Positions 46,686 to 58,964 of a DNA stretch of 64,000 nucleotides are shown here, in pieces. Position 1 is the stretch's first letter. Each line of letters begins with the position of its first letter. This stretch comes from Siphonodentalium dalli (Eukaryota > Mollusca > Scaphopoda > Gadilida > Siphonodentaliidae). The stretch covers positions 218,442,205-218,506,204 of the forward strand of contig CP136064.1 of the NCBI GenBank assembly GCA_032622095.1, written 5' to 3'. Position numbers and translations under genes: made by a program. The notes below the pieces were generated by a model that made no database searches, was not told where the DNA came from, and was given only the letters and a program-made list of their open reading frames with translations.

Positions 46686-49600
46686 AATATTACCAATTAG
46701 ACCATGAACAAACAAATATTCACCTCCCCACTGAGACCAAAATCCCTTTCATGTGGCCAAATTGTTTTGTTCAGTGCCTGCCTATATTCTAAAGTCAAAT
46801 GTGGAATCATTTTCAGAATGAGTAGAGTCTGAGACTGACCCCAAAATATTATTTCATAATCACAGGTGTTGCATGGTCCATTGGAATTTATCATGGGTGC
46901 TGTAGGTGTTGGGCCAGCTCCGTGCCCTTCAATCCCAACCAGGAGCTCAAACTTCAGTAAATATTTTATGCAGATGCAGATCTATCCATTAACAAATTAA
47001 TGGGTACTGGGCCCAATTCAAGTTAAAAAATACCCAATCGACTTTAAACACAAATATTCACCTCACCTGAGCCCAAAATCCCTTCAACGTGCCCAAACAT
47101 TAAATGGGTTACTGGGCCCAATTCAAGTTAAAATTATCCATTTGACTATTAAACACAAATATTCACCTCCCCCTCAGCCCAAAATCCCTTCCAGGTGCCC
47201 AAATAATATTTTTTTCGGTGTCTGAGATAACACTGACCCCAAAATATTATTGTATAGGTACCAGTGCCATATGTTTTATCATGGGTGGTATGGGTGTTGG
47301 ACTGATTCCTAAGCCTAAAATACCAATATGGCTATTAAAAACACAAATATTCCTCTCCCCTCGCCCAAATTCCCTTCCAGGTAACAAAATATTTTCTGTT
47401 GATCGCCTGCCTATACTCTAAAGTCATATGTGGAATCATGTTTCATAAATGAGTGTTGTCTGATTGAACACTGACCCCAAAATATGATTCTATAGGCACA
47501 GATGCTGTATGCTGTGGGTGTTGGGCTGGCTCCATACTCTTAAATCCAATACGGGAAATCATTTACATAGGTGCTTACCTATTCAATAACACTAAAAGCC
47601 CTGGATGTAGATATCAATAATGGCACAATATAAGTTAAATATACCAACTTGACTATTAAAATTCCTAATATTCCACTCCCCTTGACCAGAGCCCAAAATA
47701 ACTTCCAGGTGCCAAAATATATCATTTTCAGAATGGGCATAGTCTGAGACCCAGAAAAATTATTTTATAGGCACGGGTGCTGTATGGTTTCATCATGGGT
47801 GCCGTGGGTGTTGGGCTGTCACCACACCCTTAAAACCCACTGAGGAGCCCAAACTTTTGCACATCTTCTTAAACAGATGAATATATTTCCAAAAACACTA
47901 AAAGTACTGGAAGTTGATATCTATAATGGGTCACAATTCAAGTTAAATATACCAACTTAACTATTAAAAAACCCAAATATTCCCCTCCCCCTGACCAGAG
48001 CCCAAAATACCATTCAGGTGCCCAAAGAATTGTTTTACCATTGCCTACATATATTCTGAAGTAAACTGGATTAATTTTCAGAATAGGTATTGTCTGAGAG
48101 AACACTGACCCAGAAATATGTTTTCATAGCCGCTGTATGGTTTCATCATGGGTGCCGTGGGTGTTGGGCTGTCACCATCTCCTAAAAACCCACTGAGGAG
48201 CCAAAACTTTTGCACATATTCTTATACAGATGAAACACTAAAAGTACAGGAAGTAGAAATCTATAATGGGTCACAATTCACGTTAAATATACCAATTTAA
48301 CTTTTAAAATACCCAAATATTCCCCCCCCCCTGACCAAAGCCCAAAATCCCATTCATATGCTCAAATAAAAAAAATTCTCATTGCTTATATATATTCTAA
48401 AAGTCAACTGTAGAGTAATTTTCAGAATGGGTATAGTCTGAGAGATCACCGATTCAGAAATATGTTTTCATAGGCACGGGTGCTGTATGTTTTTTTTTCA
48501 TGGGAGCTGTGTGTGTTGGGCTGTCTCCATAACTTTAAAACCCACCGTGGAGCCCAAACTTTGTGCAAACCATTTGTATAGATGCATAGTTGCATACCTA
48601 TCCAAAAACTATAAAAGTGCTGGAAATAGATACCTATAATGGGTCATATGACCCAATTCAAGTTAAATATACCAATTTAACTTGAATTGTCATGGGTGCT
48701 GTGGGTGTTGGGCTGTCTCCATACCCTTAAAACCCACTAAGGAGCCCAAACTTTTGCATATCTTCTTATAATGATGCAGATCTTTCCAAAAACACTAGAA
48801 GACCTAGAAGTATATACCTATAATGGGTCACAGGACCCAATTCCAGTTAAATATACCAATTTAACCATTAAAAAAAACAAATATTCCCCCCTGACCAGAG
48901 CCCAAAATGCCATTCAGGTGCCCAAATCATCTTTTCCCATTGCCTCTATATATTCTAAAGTGAAATGTGGAATCATTTTCAGAATGGGTATAGTCTGAGA
49001 GATGGCTGACTCAGAAATATGTTTTCATAGGCACGGGTGCTGTATGGTTTTAACATGGGTGCTGTGGGTGTTGGGCTGTTTCCATACCCTTAAAACCCAC
49101 CGAGGAGCCCAAACTTTGTGCAAACTATTTGCATAGATGCATACCTATCCACAAACAACAAAAGTGCTGGAAGTAGATACATATAATGGGTCATATGGCC
49201 CAATTCAAGTTAAATATACCAATTTAACTTGAATTGTCATGGGTGCTGGGCTGTCTCCATACCCTTAAAACCCACTAAGGAGCCCAAACTTTTGCATATC
49301 TTCTTATAATGATGCAGATCTTTCCAAAAACACTAGGAGACCTAGAAGTATATACCTATAATGGGTCACAGGACCCAATTCCAGTTAAATATACCAATTT
49401 AACCATTAAAAAAAACAAATATTCCCCCCTGACCAGAGCCCAAAATGCCATTCAGGTGCCCAAATCATCTTTTCCCATTGCCTCTATATATTCTAAAGTG
49501 AAATGTGGAATCATTTTCAGAATGGGTATAGTCTGAGAGATGGCTGACTCAGAAATATGTTTTCATAGGCACGGGTGCTGTATGGTTTTATCATGGGTGC

Positions 49601-52600
49601 TGTGGGTGTTGGGCTGTTTCCATACCCTTAAAACCCACCGAGGAGCCCAAACTTTGTGCAAACTATTTGCATAGATGCATACCTATCCACAAACAACAAA
49701 AGTGCTGGAAGTAGATACATATAATGGGTCGTATGGCCCAATTCAAGTTAAATATATCAATTTAACTTGAATTGTCATGGGTGCTGTGGGTGTTGTGCTG
49801 TCTCCATACCCTTAAAACCCACTAAGGAGCCCAAACTTTTGCATATCTTCTTATAATGATGCAGATCTTTCCAAAAACACTAGGAGACCTAGAAGTATGT
49901 ACATATAATTGGTCAAAGGACCCAATTCCAGTTAAATATACCAATTTAACCATTAAAACACCCAAATATTCCCCCCTGACCAGAGCCCAAAATGCCATTC
50001 AGGTGCCCAAATCATTTTTTCCCATTGCCTCTATATATTCTAAAGTGAAATGTGGAATCATTTTCAGAATGGGTATAGTCTGAGAGATGGCTGACTCAGA
50101 AATATGTTTTCATAGGCACGGGTGCTGTATGGTTTTATCATGGGTGCTGTGGGTGTTGGGCTGTTTCCATACCCTTAAAACCCACCGAGGAGCCCAAACT
50201 TTGTGAAAACTATTTGCATAGATGCATACCTATCCACAAACAACAAAAGTGCTGGAAGTAGATACATATAATGGGTCATATGGCCCAATTCAAGTTTAAT
50301 ATACCAATTTAACTTGAATTGTCATGGGTGCTGGGCTGTCTCCATACCCTTAAAACCCACTAAGGAGCCCAAACTTTTGCATATCTTCTTATAATGATGC
50401 AGATCTTTCCAAAAACACTAGGAGACCTAGAAGTATATACCTATAATGGGTCACAGGACCCAATTCCAGTTAAATATACCAATTTAACCATTAAAAAAAA
50501 CAAATATTCCCCCCTGACCAGAGCCCAAAATGCCATTCAGGTGCCCAAATCATCTTTTCCCATTGCCTCTATATATTCTAAAGTGAAATGTGGAATCATT
50601 TTCAGAATGGGTATAGTCTGAGAGATGGCTGACTCAGAAATATGTTTTCATAGGCACGGGTGCTGTATGGTTTTATCATGGGTGCTGTGGGTGTTGGGCT
50701 GTTTCCATACCCTTAAAACCCACCGAGGAGCCCAAACTTTGTGCAAACTATTTGCATAGATGCATACCTATCCACAAACAACAAAAGTGCTGGAAGTAGA
50801 TACATATAATGGGTCATATGGCCCAATTCAAGTTAAATATACCAATTTAACTTGAATTGTCATGGGTGCTGGGCTGTCTCCATACCCTTAAAACCCACTA
50901 AGGAGCCCAAACTTTTGCATATCTTCTTATAATGATGCAGATCTTTCCAAAAACACTAGGAGACCTAGAAGTATATACCTATAATGGGTCACAGGACCCA
51001 ATTCCAGTTAAATATACCAATTTAACCATTAAAAAAACCAAATATTCCCCCCTGACCAGAGCCCAAAATGCCATTCAGGTGCCCAAATCATCTTTTCCCA
51101 TTGCCTCTATATATTCTAAAGTGAAATGTGGAATCATTTTCAGAATGGGTATAGTCTGAGAGATGGCTGACTCAGAAATATGTTTTCATAGGCACGGTGC
51201 TGTATGGTTTTATCATGGGTGCTGTGGGTGTTGGGCTGTTTCCATACCCTTAAAACCCACCGACGAGCCCAAACTTTGTGCAAACTATTTGCATAGATGC
51301 ATACCTATCCACAAACAACAAAAGTGCTGGAAGTAGATACATATAATGGGTCATATGGCCCAATTCAAGTTAAATATACCAATTTAACTTGAATTGTCAT
51401 GGGTGCTGGGCTGTATCCATACCCTTAAAACCCACTAAGTAGCCCAAACTTTTGCATATCTTCTTATAATGATGCAGATCTTTCCAAAAACACTAGGAGA
51501 CCTAGAAGTATATACCTATAATGGGTCACAGGACCCAATTCCAGTTAAATATACCAATTTAACCATTAAAAAAAACAAATATTCCCCCCTGACCAGAGCC
51601 CAAAATGCCATTCAGGTGCCCAAATCATCTTTTCCCATTGCCTCTATATATTCTAAAGTGAAATGTGGAATCATTTTCAGAATGGGTATAGTCTGAGAGA
51701 TGGCTGACTCAGAAATATGTTTTCATAGGCACGGGTGCTGTATGGTTTTATCATGGGTGCTGTGGGTGTTGGGCTGTTTCCATACCCTTAAAACCCACCG
51801 AGGAGCCCAAACTTTGTGCAAACAATTTGCATAGATGCATACCTATCCACAAACAACAAAAGTGCTGGAAGTAGATACATATAATGGGTCATATGGCCCA
51901 ATTCAAGTTAAATATACCAATTTAACTTGAATTGTCATGGGTGCTGTGGGTGTTGGGCTGTCTCCATACCCTTAAAACCCACTAAGGAGCCCAAACTTTT
52001 GCATATCTTCTTATAATGAAGCAGATCTTTCCAAAAACACTAGGAGACCTAGAAGTATATACCTATAATGGGTCACAGGACCCAATTCCAGTTAAATATA
52101 CCAATTTAACCATTAAAAAAAAAAAATATTCCCCCCTGACCAGAGCCCAAAATGCCATTCAGGTGCCCAAATCATCTTTTCCCATTGCCTCTATATATTC
52201 TAAAGTGAAATGTGGAATCATTTTCAGAATGGGTATAGTCTGAGAGATGGCTGACTCAGAAATATGTTTTCATAGGCACGGGTGCTGTATGGTTTTATCA
52301 TGGGTGCTGTGGGTGTTGGGCTGTTTCCATACCCTTAAAACCCACCGAGGAGCCCAAACTTTGTGCAAACTATTTGCATAGATGCATACCTATCCACAAA
52401 CAACAAAATTGCTGGAAGTAGATACATATAATGGGTCATATGATCCAATTCAAGTTAAATATACCAATTTAACTTGAATTGTCATGGGTGCTGGGCTGTC
52501 TCCATACCCTTAAAACCCACTAAGGAACCCAAACTTTTGCATATCTTCTTATAATGATGCAGATCTTTCCAAAAACACTAGGAGACCTAGAAGTATATAC

Positions 52601-55135
52601 CTATAATGGGTCACAGGACCCAATTCCAGTTAAATATACCAATTTAACCATTAAAAAACCCAAATATTCCCCCCTGACCAGAGCCCAAAATGCCATTCAG
52701 GTGCCCAAATCATCTTTTCCCATTGCCTCTATATATTCTAAAGTGAAATGTGGAATCATTTTCAGAATGGGTATAGTCTGAGAGATGGCTGACTCAGAAA
52801 TATGTTTTCATAGGCACGGGTGCTGTATGGTTTTATCATGGGTGCTGTGGGTGTTGGGCTGTTTCCATACCCTTAAAACCCACTGAGGAGCCCAAACTTT
52901 GTGCAAACTATTTGCATAGATGCATACCTATCCACAAACAACACAAGTGCTGGAAGTAGATACATATAATGGGTCATATGGCCCAATTCAAGTTAAATAT
53001 ACCAATTTAACTTGAATTGTCATGGGTGCTGGGCTGTCTCCATACCCTTAAAACCCACTTAGGAGCCCAAACTTTTGCATATCTTCTTATAATGATGCAG
53101 ATCTTTCCAAAAACACTAGGAGACCTAGAAGTATATACCTATAATGGGTCACAGGACCCAATTCCAGTTAAATATACCAATTTAACCATTAAAAAAAACA
53201 AATATTCCCCCCTGACCAGAGCCCAAAATGCCATTCAGGTGCCCAAATCATCTTTTCCCATTGCCTCTATATATTCTAAAGTGAAATGTGGAATCATTTT
53301 CAGAATGAGTATAGTCTGAGAGATGGCTGACTCAGAAATATGTTTTCATAGGCACGGGTGCTGTATGGTTTTATCATGGGTGCTGTGGGTGTTGGGCTGT
53401 TTCCATACCCTTAAAACCCACCGAGGAGCCCAAACTTTGTGCAAACTATTTGCATAGATGCATACCTATCCACAAACAACAAAATTGCTGGAAGTAGATA
53501 CATATACTGGGTCATATGATCCAATTCAAGTTAAATATACCAATTTAACTTGAATTGTCATGGGTGCTGTGGGTGTTGGGCTGTCTCCATACCCTTAAAA
53601 CCCACTAAGGAGCCCAAACTTTTGCATATCTTCTTATAATGATGCAGATCTTTCCAAAAACACTAGGAGACCTAGAAGTATATACATATAATTGGTCACA
53701 GGACCCAATTCCAGTTAAATATACCAATTTAACCATTAAAAAACCCAAATATTCCCCCCTGACCAGAGCCCAAAATGCCATTCAGGTGCCCAAATCATCT
53801 TTTCCCATTGCCTCTATATATTCTAAAGTGAAATGTGGAATCATTTTCAGAATGGGTATAGTCTGAGAGATGGCTGACTCAGAAATATGTTTTCATAGGC
53901 ACGGGTGCTGTATGGTTTTATCATGGGTGCTGTGGGTGTTGGGCTGTTTCCATACCCTTCAAACCCACCGACGAGCCCAAATTTTGTGCAAACTATTTGC
54001 ATAGATACATACCTATCCACAAACAACAAAAGTGCTGGAAGTAGATACATATAATGGGTCATATGGCCCAATTCAAGTTAAATATACCAATTTAACTTGA
54101 ATTGTCATGGGTGCTGGGCTGTCTCCATACCCTTAAAACCCACTAAGGAGCCCAAACTTTTGCATATCTTCTTATAATGATGCAGATCTTTCCAAAAACA
54201 CTAGGAGACCTAGAAGTATATACCTATAATGGGTCACAGGACCCAATTCCAGTTAAATATACCAATTTAACCATTAAAAAAAAACAAATATTCCCCCCTG
54301 ACCAGAGCCCAAAATGCCATTCAGGTGCCCAAATCATCTTTTCCCATTGCCTCTATATATTCTAAAGTGAAATGTGGAATCATTTTCAGAATGGGTATAG
54401 TCTGAGAGATGGCTGACTCAGAAATATGTTTTCATAGGCACGGGTGCTGTATGGTTTTATCATGGGTGCTGTGGGTGTTGGGCTGTTTCCATACCCTTAA
54501 AACCCACTGAGGAGCCCAAACTTTGTGCAAACTTTTTGCATAGATGCATACCTATCCACAAACAACAAAAGTGCTGGAAGTAGATACATATAATGGGTCA
54601 TATGGCCCAATTCAAGTTAAATATACCAATTTAACTTGAATTGTCATGGGTGCTGGGCTGTCTCCATACCCTTAAAACCCACTAAGGAGCCCAAACTTTT
54701 GCATATCTTCTTATAATGATGCAGATCTTTCCAAAAACACTAGGAGACCTAGAAGTATATACATATAATGGGTCACAGGACCCAATTCCAGTTAAATATA
54801 CCAATTTAACCATTAAAAAACCCAAATATTCCCCCCTGACCAGAGCCCAAAATGCCATTCAGGTGCCCAAATCATCTTTTCCCATTGCCTCTATATATTC
54901 TAAAGTGAAATGTGGAATCATTTTCAGAATGGGTATAGTCTGAGAGATGGCTGACTCAGAAATATGTTTTCATAGGCACGGGTGCTGTATGGTTTTATCA
55001 TGGGTGCTGTGGGTGTTGGGCTGTCTCCATACCCTTAAAACCCACCGAGGAGCCCAAACTTTGTGCAAACTATTTGCATAGATGCATACCTATCCACAAA
55101 CAACAAAAGTGCTGGAAGTAGATACCTAACAGTGA
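46686..55135 (-). repeat. 538-bp satellite array, right arm (about 16 units, inverted)
   Basis: Reverse-complement orientation of 9751-21380. The inner third (46686-48700) is strongly diverged; the outer part is 12 near-identical units at 538 or 547 bp spacing, the difference being presence or absence of the 9 bp GTGGGTGTT. Each unit has an ATG-started open frame of 75 codons (first at 48771); it is uniform only because the units are, and it is closed by a stop in the left array, so I do not call it a gene. Confidence 0.95.
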
Positions 55136-55316
55136 TGGAATAGGTTATGTACAGTGCCCAAATTGGAGTTAAATGAATGATACTAATTTTAATATTTAAA
55201 AAAAAACATATAGTTGCCTTAGGCTACCCTGAGCCCAAAATCGGTTCTAATAAGTTATATGTGCCCAAGTCATAATTATAGATCCCAAGTGAACCAGTTT
55301 TCAACATATGTAATAT
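55136..55316 (-). repeat. Diverged satellite half-unit at the outer edge
   Basis: Weak satellite match (GTGCCCAAATTGGAGTTAAAT, then GAGCCCAAAATCG and GTGCCCAAGTCAT), beyond the regular array. Confidence 0.55.
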
Positions 55317-55568
55317 ATGACACAAAACCCCCCTGCCAACTGTGACTATAAACATGGCCTAAACGAATATATATATCTGGTAATTGTTTGTATTATTTTG
55401 ATTGCAACTGTACTACTGATAGCTAGTATAGGCGTTATCATTGCATTCGTAGTAAAATATCATATCAGATCTCGTATTGCGCATGTGCTAGCGGATGTTT
55501 TCATTGTGTGTTTATATTATTTGTTGTGGGTGGGTGGTTGGTCTCCCGTCTGGAGCATTCCCTATTAG
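55317..55568 (+). CDS. Hypothetical 83-residue membrane-type ORF at the right end (doubtful)
   Basis: I do not recognise this protein. It has a polar start (MTQNPPANCDYKHG), a continuous hydrophobic stretch of about 29 residues (from roughly residue 19, YLVIVCIILIATVLLIASIG onward), a basic turn (KYHIRSRI), then a shorter hydrophobic segment and LLWVGGWSP. The stop codon is the last three bases of the giant unit, and the final residues are encoded by the terminal inverted repeat itself. The left terminus, read inward on the - strand, also encodes LLWVGGWSP but without an equivalent long frame. AT-rich composition favours hydrophobic codons, so chance is likely. Confidence 0.15.
   Translation: MTQNPPANCDYKHGLNEYIYLVIVCIILIATVLLIASIGVIIAFVVKYHIRSRIAHVLADVFIVCLYYLLWVGGWSPVWSIPY
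55518..55568 (-). repeat. Right terminal inverted repeat of the giant unit
   Basis: Complement of the left terminus: 22 imperfect bases, then the exact 20-bp block. Confidence 0.7.
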
Positions 55569-55576
55569 TAAAAAGT
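55569..55576 (+). repeat. Candidate 8-bp target-site duplication, right
   Basis: TAAAAAGT, identical to 9362-9369. Confidence 0.7.
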
Positions 55577-55885
55577 TACTTTTCTGATGTTTGTTTATAT
55601 TATGATGGTACACATAAAGAGCGTTCTTTGTTGGTGAATTCCTGATATGGAACTAATAAAGAGCGTGTATGGCATTTGTGTGTGATTAGCCAGTAGCACT
55701 GTGCTGTTTTCTGTAACACAATCAGGCTCTTGCTTACGTAAAATATAGTATGTCTTTATGATAACATGCTGTTTATGCGATGGTCATGCTATATATGAAC
55801 GGAACTGTATGCGTTTTAATGTTTTTCTGTTTACGGTGTTTGGAACAAATATGAATATTTTCGACAATTAAGGCCGCACGTGCCT
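55577..55885 (+). mobile_element. Right half of the split TTAA MITE
   Basis: 309 bp, same length as 2621-2929, and about 95% identical. Ends GGCCGCACGTGCCT, followed by TTAA at 55886-55889. Confidence 0.85.
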
Positions 55886-56043
55886 TTAATATAAGATATT
55901 CATTAACCACACAAGCACACGTCCACTGTGACAGGCTCGTAAAGGTATCGTGTCCCGGAGATCACGCACCATGTTGCACACATTGCCAAAAATTACTGTC
56001 TATGGAAAGCAAGTGTTTTTTCTGTGTCCATCATTATCCATCC

Positions 56044-56383
56044 GCCGCGTGTATAACTGGTGGGGAGTTTCTCGTTTCTCGTGGGGGCTGACATTATCAA
56101 TGGGTGTTTTATTAGTTTTATTTATAGAATGGGAATTTTTGGGATGATTAAAAGTCAAACTGCGAGCTGGAGGCCGAGTCCCGTAAAAGGTGTAGTTGGG
56201 GAATTTCAATTTCGTTTATTATCGTTAATCAACGTTGATTAATGTTGATTTTTGGTTTGTGATAAACTATATGTCAATTAGAAATAAAATAAATTTCTGT
56301 AGCCCCCTGGGGGTTGTGGTCGGTGACGGTCGAGTCGGCCGCCGGTTCGTTAATTAGGTGCTGGTTTTTATTGTTATTTTAAC
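56044..56383 (+). repeat. Direct repeat, copy 1 (340 bp)
   Basis: Near-identical to 58647-58964 from GCCGCGTGTATAACTGGTGG to TTGTTATTTTAAC, with about 25 extra bases (GTGACGGTCGAGTCGGCC region). It contains AATAAAATAAA, a possible polyadenylation signal. Open frames of 60 codons are shared by both copies only through nucleotide identity. Confidence 0.85.
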
Positions 56384-58025
56384 ATTGGGAATCCATTGAT
56401 GACTAGTGTGATGCAATCGGATTTTCTTACATGGGCACCCCCCCCCATTCAGGATAACTTCGTCATGCCCCTGACGACGAATTTATATGGTGGGTCGGCT
56501 AGTATGTAGTTTCAGTAATGTTAAATAATTATGTGATATGTATCGCGCCTATTCGATCAGTCCATGGACTTATGTGCGCCGTTTTGGATTTCTGACCGAA
56601 AATGTTTTACATAACGAACCCATCCTACCAACTACGCAGTTTTATCTGTAGATGGTGTTGCACCCAAATACGACACGTCAGGGCGTAATTGACACCATAT
56701 TCCTTGCACTTATGCATTGTGGTATATCAATTGTATTTGAATAGTAAACGACACAATACTAACATTTGAATAATATTCCAAATTCTAACTGATTGCCGCC
56801 AGTAAATTAGCAAATGCGAGTTTAAGCATTTATTCTCTGTACCTTTCGGATTTTATCCGCATTATGTAAATATGTTCAGGTTTAAAAGTTATGTTCGCGT
56901 GCCTGTGTTTGTCTATCTGCATATACTATGTCCGCATGTCGGTATGTCTGATTGCATGTCTGAATTTATATCTGCCTGTGGGTAAGGCTTCTCAATATTT
57001 GACCCAACATGTATACCATGTCTTGGAGGCACTTGTGTCATTTGTGTATATATATACTGCTATTTGTTTATTTTCATGTTGGCTAAAATGTTAGCCTACC
57101 TTGATACTGTATACATGTATAACATTTGATAAACTCTTCAGTTATGGAGGTCAATAAAGATATATATATATATACCTCAAAATGATGACACCACCGGTGA
57201 CCCGAGAAAAAATTTGATCCCCTGACTGTATTCATTGCTTGAAATGAAAGCCCCATATATACCACAATCTAAATAATAAACTAACGCCGAAATATCACAT
57301 ATTGTTGTGTTGGCGTCTCTTGGCAGAATACATTATTCACCAAACAATGACTTTAATTTAACGGTTGATGCTCTCACGCATATCATCTGAAATTTTACAA
57401 TGAACTGCATATCGTATTTATATGGAATGCAGTTGCACCTAGTTATTGTGACGCAAGTGTACATACATTAAGATTACATACCAGTTTATGATATCAGTCA
57501 ACAATGTTGGTGCGCAGGGGATCTGTCAACACGATACGAAACTCACGGGAGCCACACTCCTTGGTAAACAGCTGTTAATAAATATGAAGATGGTGATGTT
57601 ACGGGAAGCTGGTAAAATAAGCTGGTGTTTGGAGAACGGTGCCTGAGTGACGATGTCATTTGACACACAACGAGCACCGTCCTCCAGAAATATATATATA
57701 CAAAAAAGTGGTTTTCCCAAAACAATCTCTGTTCGCACAGATTTAGGCTTCTGGCTAACTCAGTTTTCATATTCCCCATATCCGTGCGAACAATTTGATA
57801 TATAATACGTCTTGGTGGTTGGCGACATGATTCAACTAGTAAAAATAATAAGGCCCTTTTCTGGTCTCTGCCGCTCCACTATGTAATTAATACTCCATCC
57901 GGTTTCAACAAGGTGTTTGAACCCTCACGTGATGCCATTACGTTGCCAACGTCATTACATCGTTAGCCCAGAATCCCTAAAAAAACTTCCCACACATTCC
58001 ATGCTGTCATTTCTGTGAATTCAAA
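56384..58025. other. No recognisable gene between the direct repeats
   Basis: AT-rich, with a short TA-dinucleotide run near 57161-57172. If the direct repeats were LTRs this would be the internal region, but no gag/pol-like frame, primer-binding site or polypurine tract is seen. Confidence 0.5.
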
Positions 58026-58330
58026 TAACATTAGATTCTGATAGATAAACTGTCATTCTCACAAAGGAATGTCATTCCAATTTTCACCAGTTTTCCCATA
58101 AACAAAACACTTAAATCACTTAAATCACACCAAAATGACGGAAAAATTCAGAAAAACATTAAAAAGAGAAGCGAAATAAATAACATTACATTCTGATAGA
58201 TAAACTGTCATTCTCACAAAGGAATGTCATTCCAATGTTCACCAGTTTCCCCATAAACAAAACACTTAAATCACTTAAATCACACCAAAATGACGGAAAA
58301 TTTCAGAAAAACATTAAAAAGAGAAGCGAA
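58026..58330 (+). repeat. Tandem duplication, two 155-bp units
   Basis: TAACATTAGATTCTGATAG at 58026 recurs as TAACATTACATTCTGATAG at 58181; the units differ at only a handful of positions. Confidence 0.9.
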
Positions 58331-58646
58331 TGAAGATTGAATGCACAGGGGAGTTTGGAAAATGAGCCTGTCGTAATACAACACACATTTGGTCCTCATT
58401 CTAGTGGAAGAGTATAACATGAACTGTATTTTATTGTGATAGTGGCTACAATTATTGCTAATTTCACGCAAGTCGGGTCACCGTTTCCATGGTTACTGCA
58501 CCACTTTCAATTGTTTTGACAGGACCTATCTTGTAGCATATAATCTACCCTTTCATATGAAATATAAAAATCGCTTAAGTACCATAGGTATATTAAACTC
58601 CTTAAATACGACCATTCTTGGGTCCTGGCCGCTCACCTATACGCGC

Positions 58647-58964
58647 GCCGCGTGTATAACTGGTGGGGCGTTTCTCGTTTCTCGTGGGGGCTGACATTAT
58701 CAATGGGTGTTTTATTAGTTTTATTTATAGAATGGGAATTTTTGGGATGATTAAAAGTCCAAATGCGAGCTGGAGGCCGAGTCCCGTAAAAGGTGTAGTT
58801 GGGGAATTTCAATTTCGTTTATTATCGTTAATCAACTTTGATTAATGTTGATTTTTGGTTTGTGATAAACTATATGTCAATTAGAAATAAAATAAATTTC
58901 TGCAGCCCACTGGGGGTTGTGGTCGGTTCGTTAATTAGGTGCTGGATTTTATTGTTATTTTAAC
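58647..58964 (+). repeat. Direct repeat, copy 2 (318 bp)
   Basis: Partner of 56044-56383. It is followed by CGGAATTCTGAG, the motif of the dispersed repeat at 3322-3420 and 44033-44122. Confidence 0.85.

Larger units (their letters stand above)
9370..55568. mobile_element. Candidate giant (46.2 kb) foldback-like insertion with satellite arms
   Basis: The boundaries are defined by the split MITE and its 8-bp duplication. The terminal 22 bp at each end match weakly (about half the positions), then GGAGACCAACCACCCACCCA follows at the same distance from both ends in inverted orientation. Next come spacers of about 330 bp and, on both sides, the same 538-bp satellite in inverted orientation, entered at nearly the same phase of the unit. 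The centre is a mosaic of foldback and nested elements. I see no transposase, so any movement would have been in trans. An alternative is that the unit is one very large TTAA element (9185-55885) and that the MITE at 2436 is its deletion derivative joined at the 8-bp microhomology. Either way the two ends belong together. An assembly join inside the arrays cannot be excluded. Confidence 0.55.

Noticed and set aside
48771-54943. A conserved 75-codon ORF repeated in 10-12 satellite units
   Set aside because: The units are nearly identical at the DNA level, so any frame open in one is open in all. The inverted left array, which shares the unit, has a stop in the equivalent frame after about 25 codons. 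No domain or codon-level constraint is visible.
9751-55135. Viral genome or Maverick/Polinton inside the 46-kb unit
   Set aside because: No polymerase, integrase, capsid or ATPase-like frame of any length between the termini.
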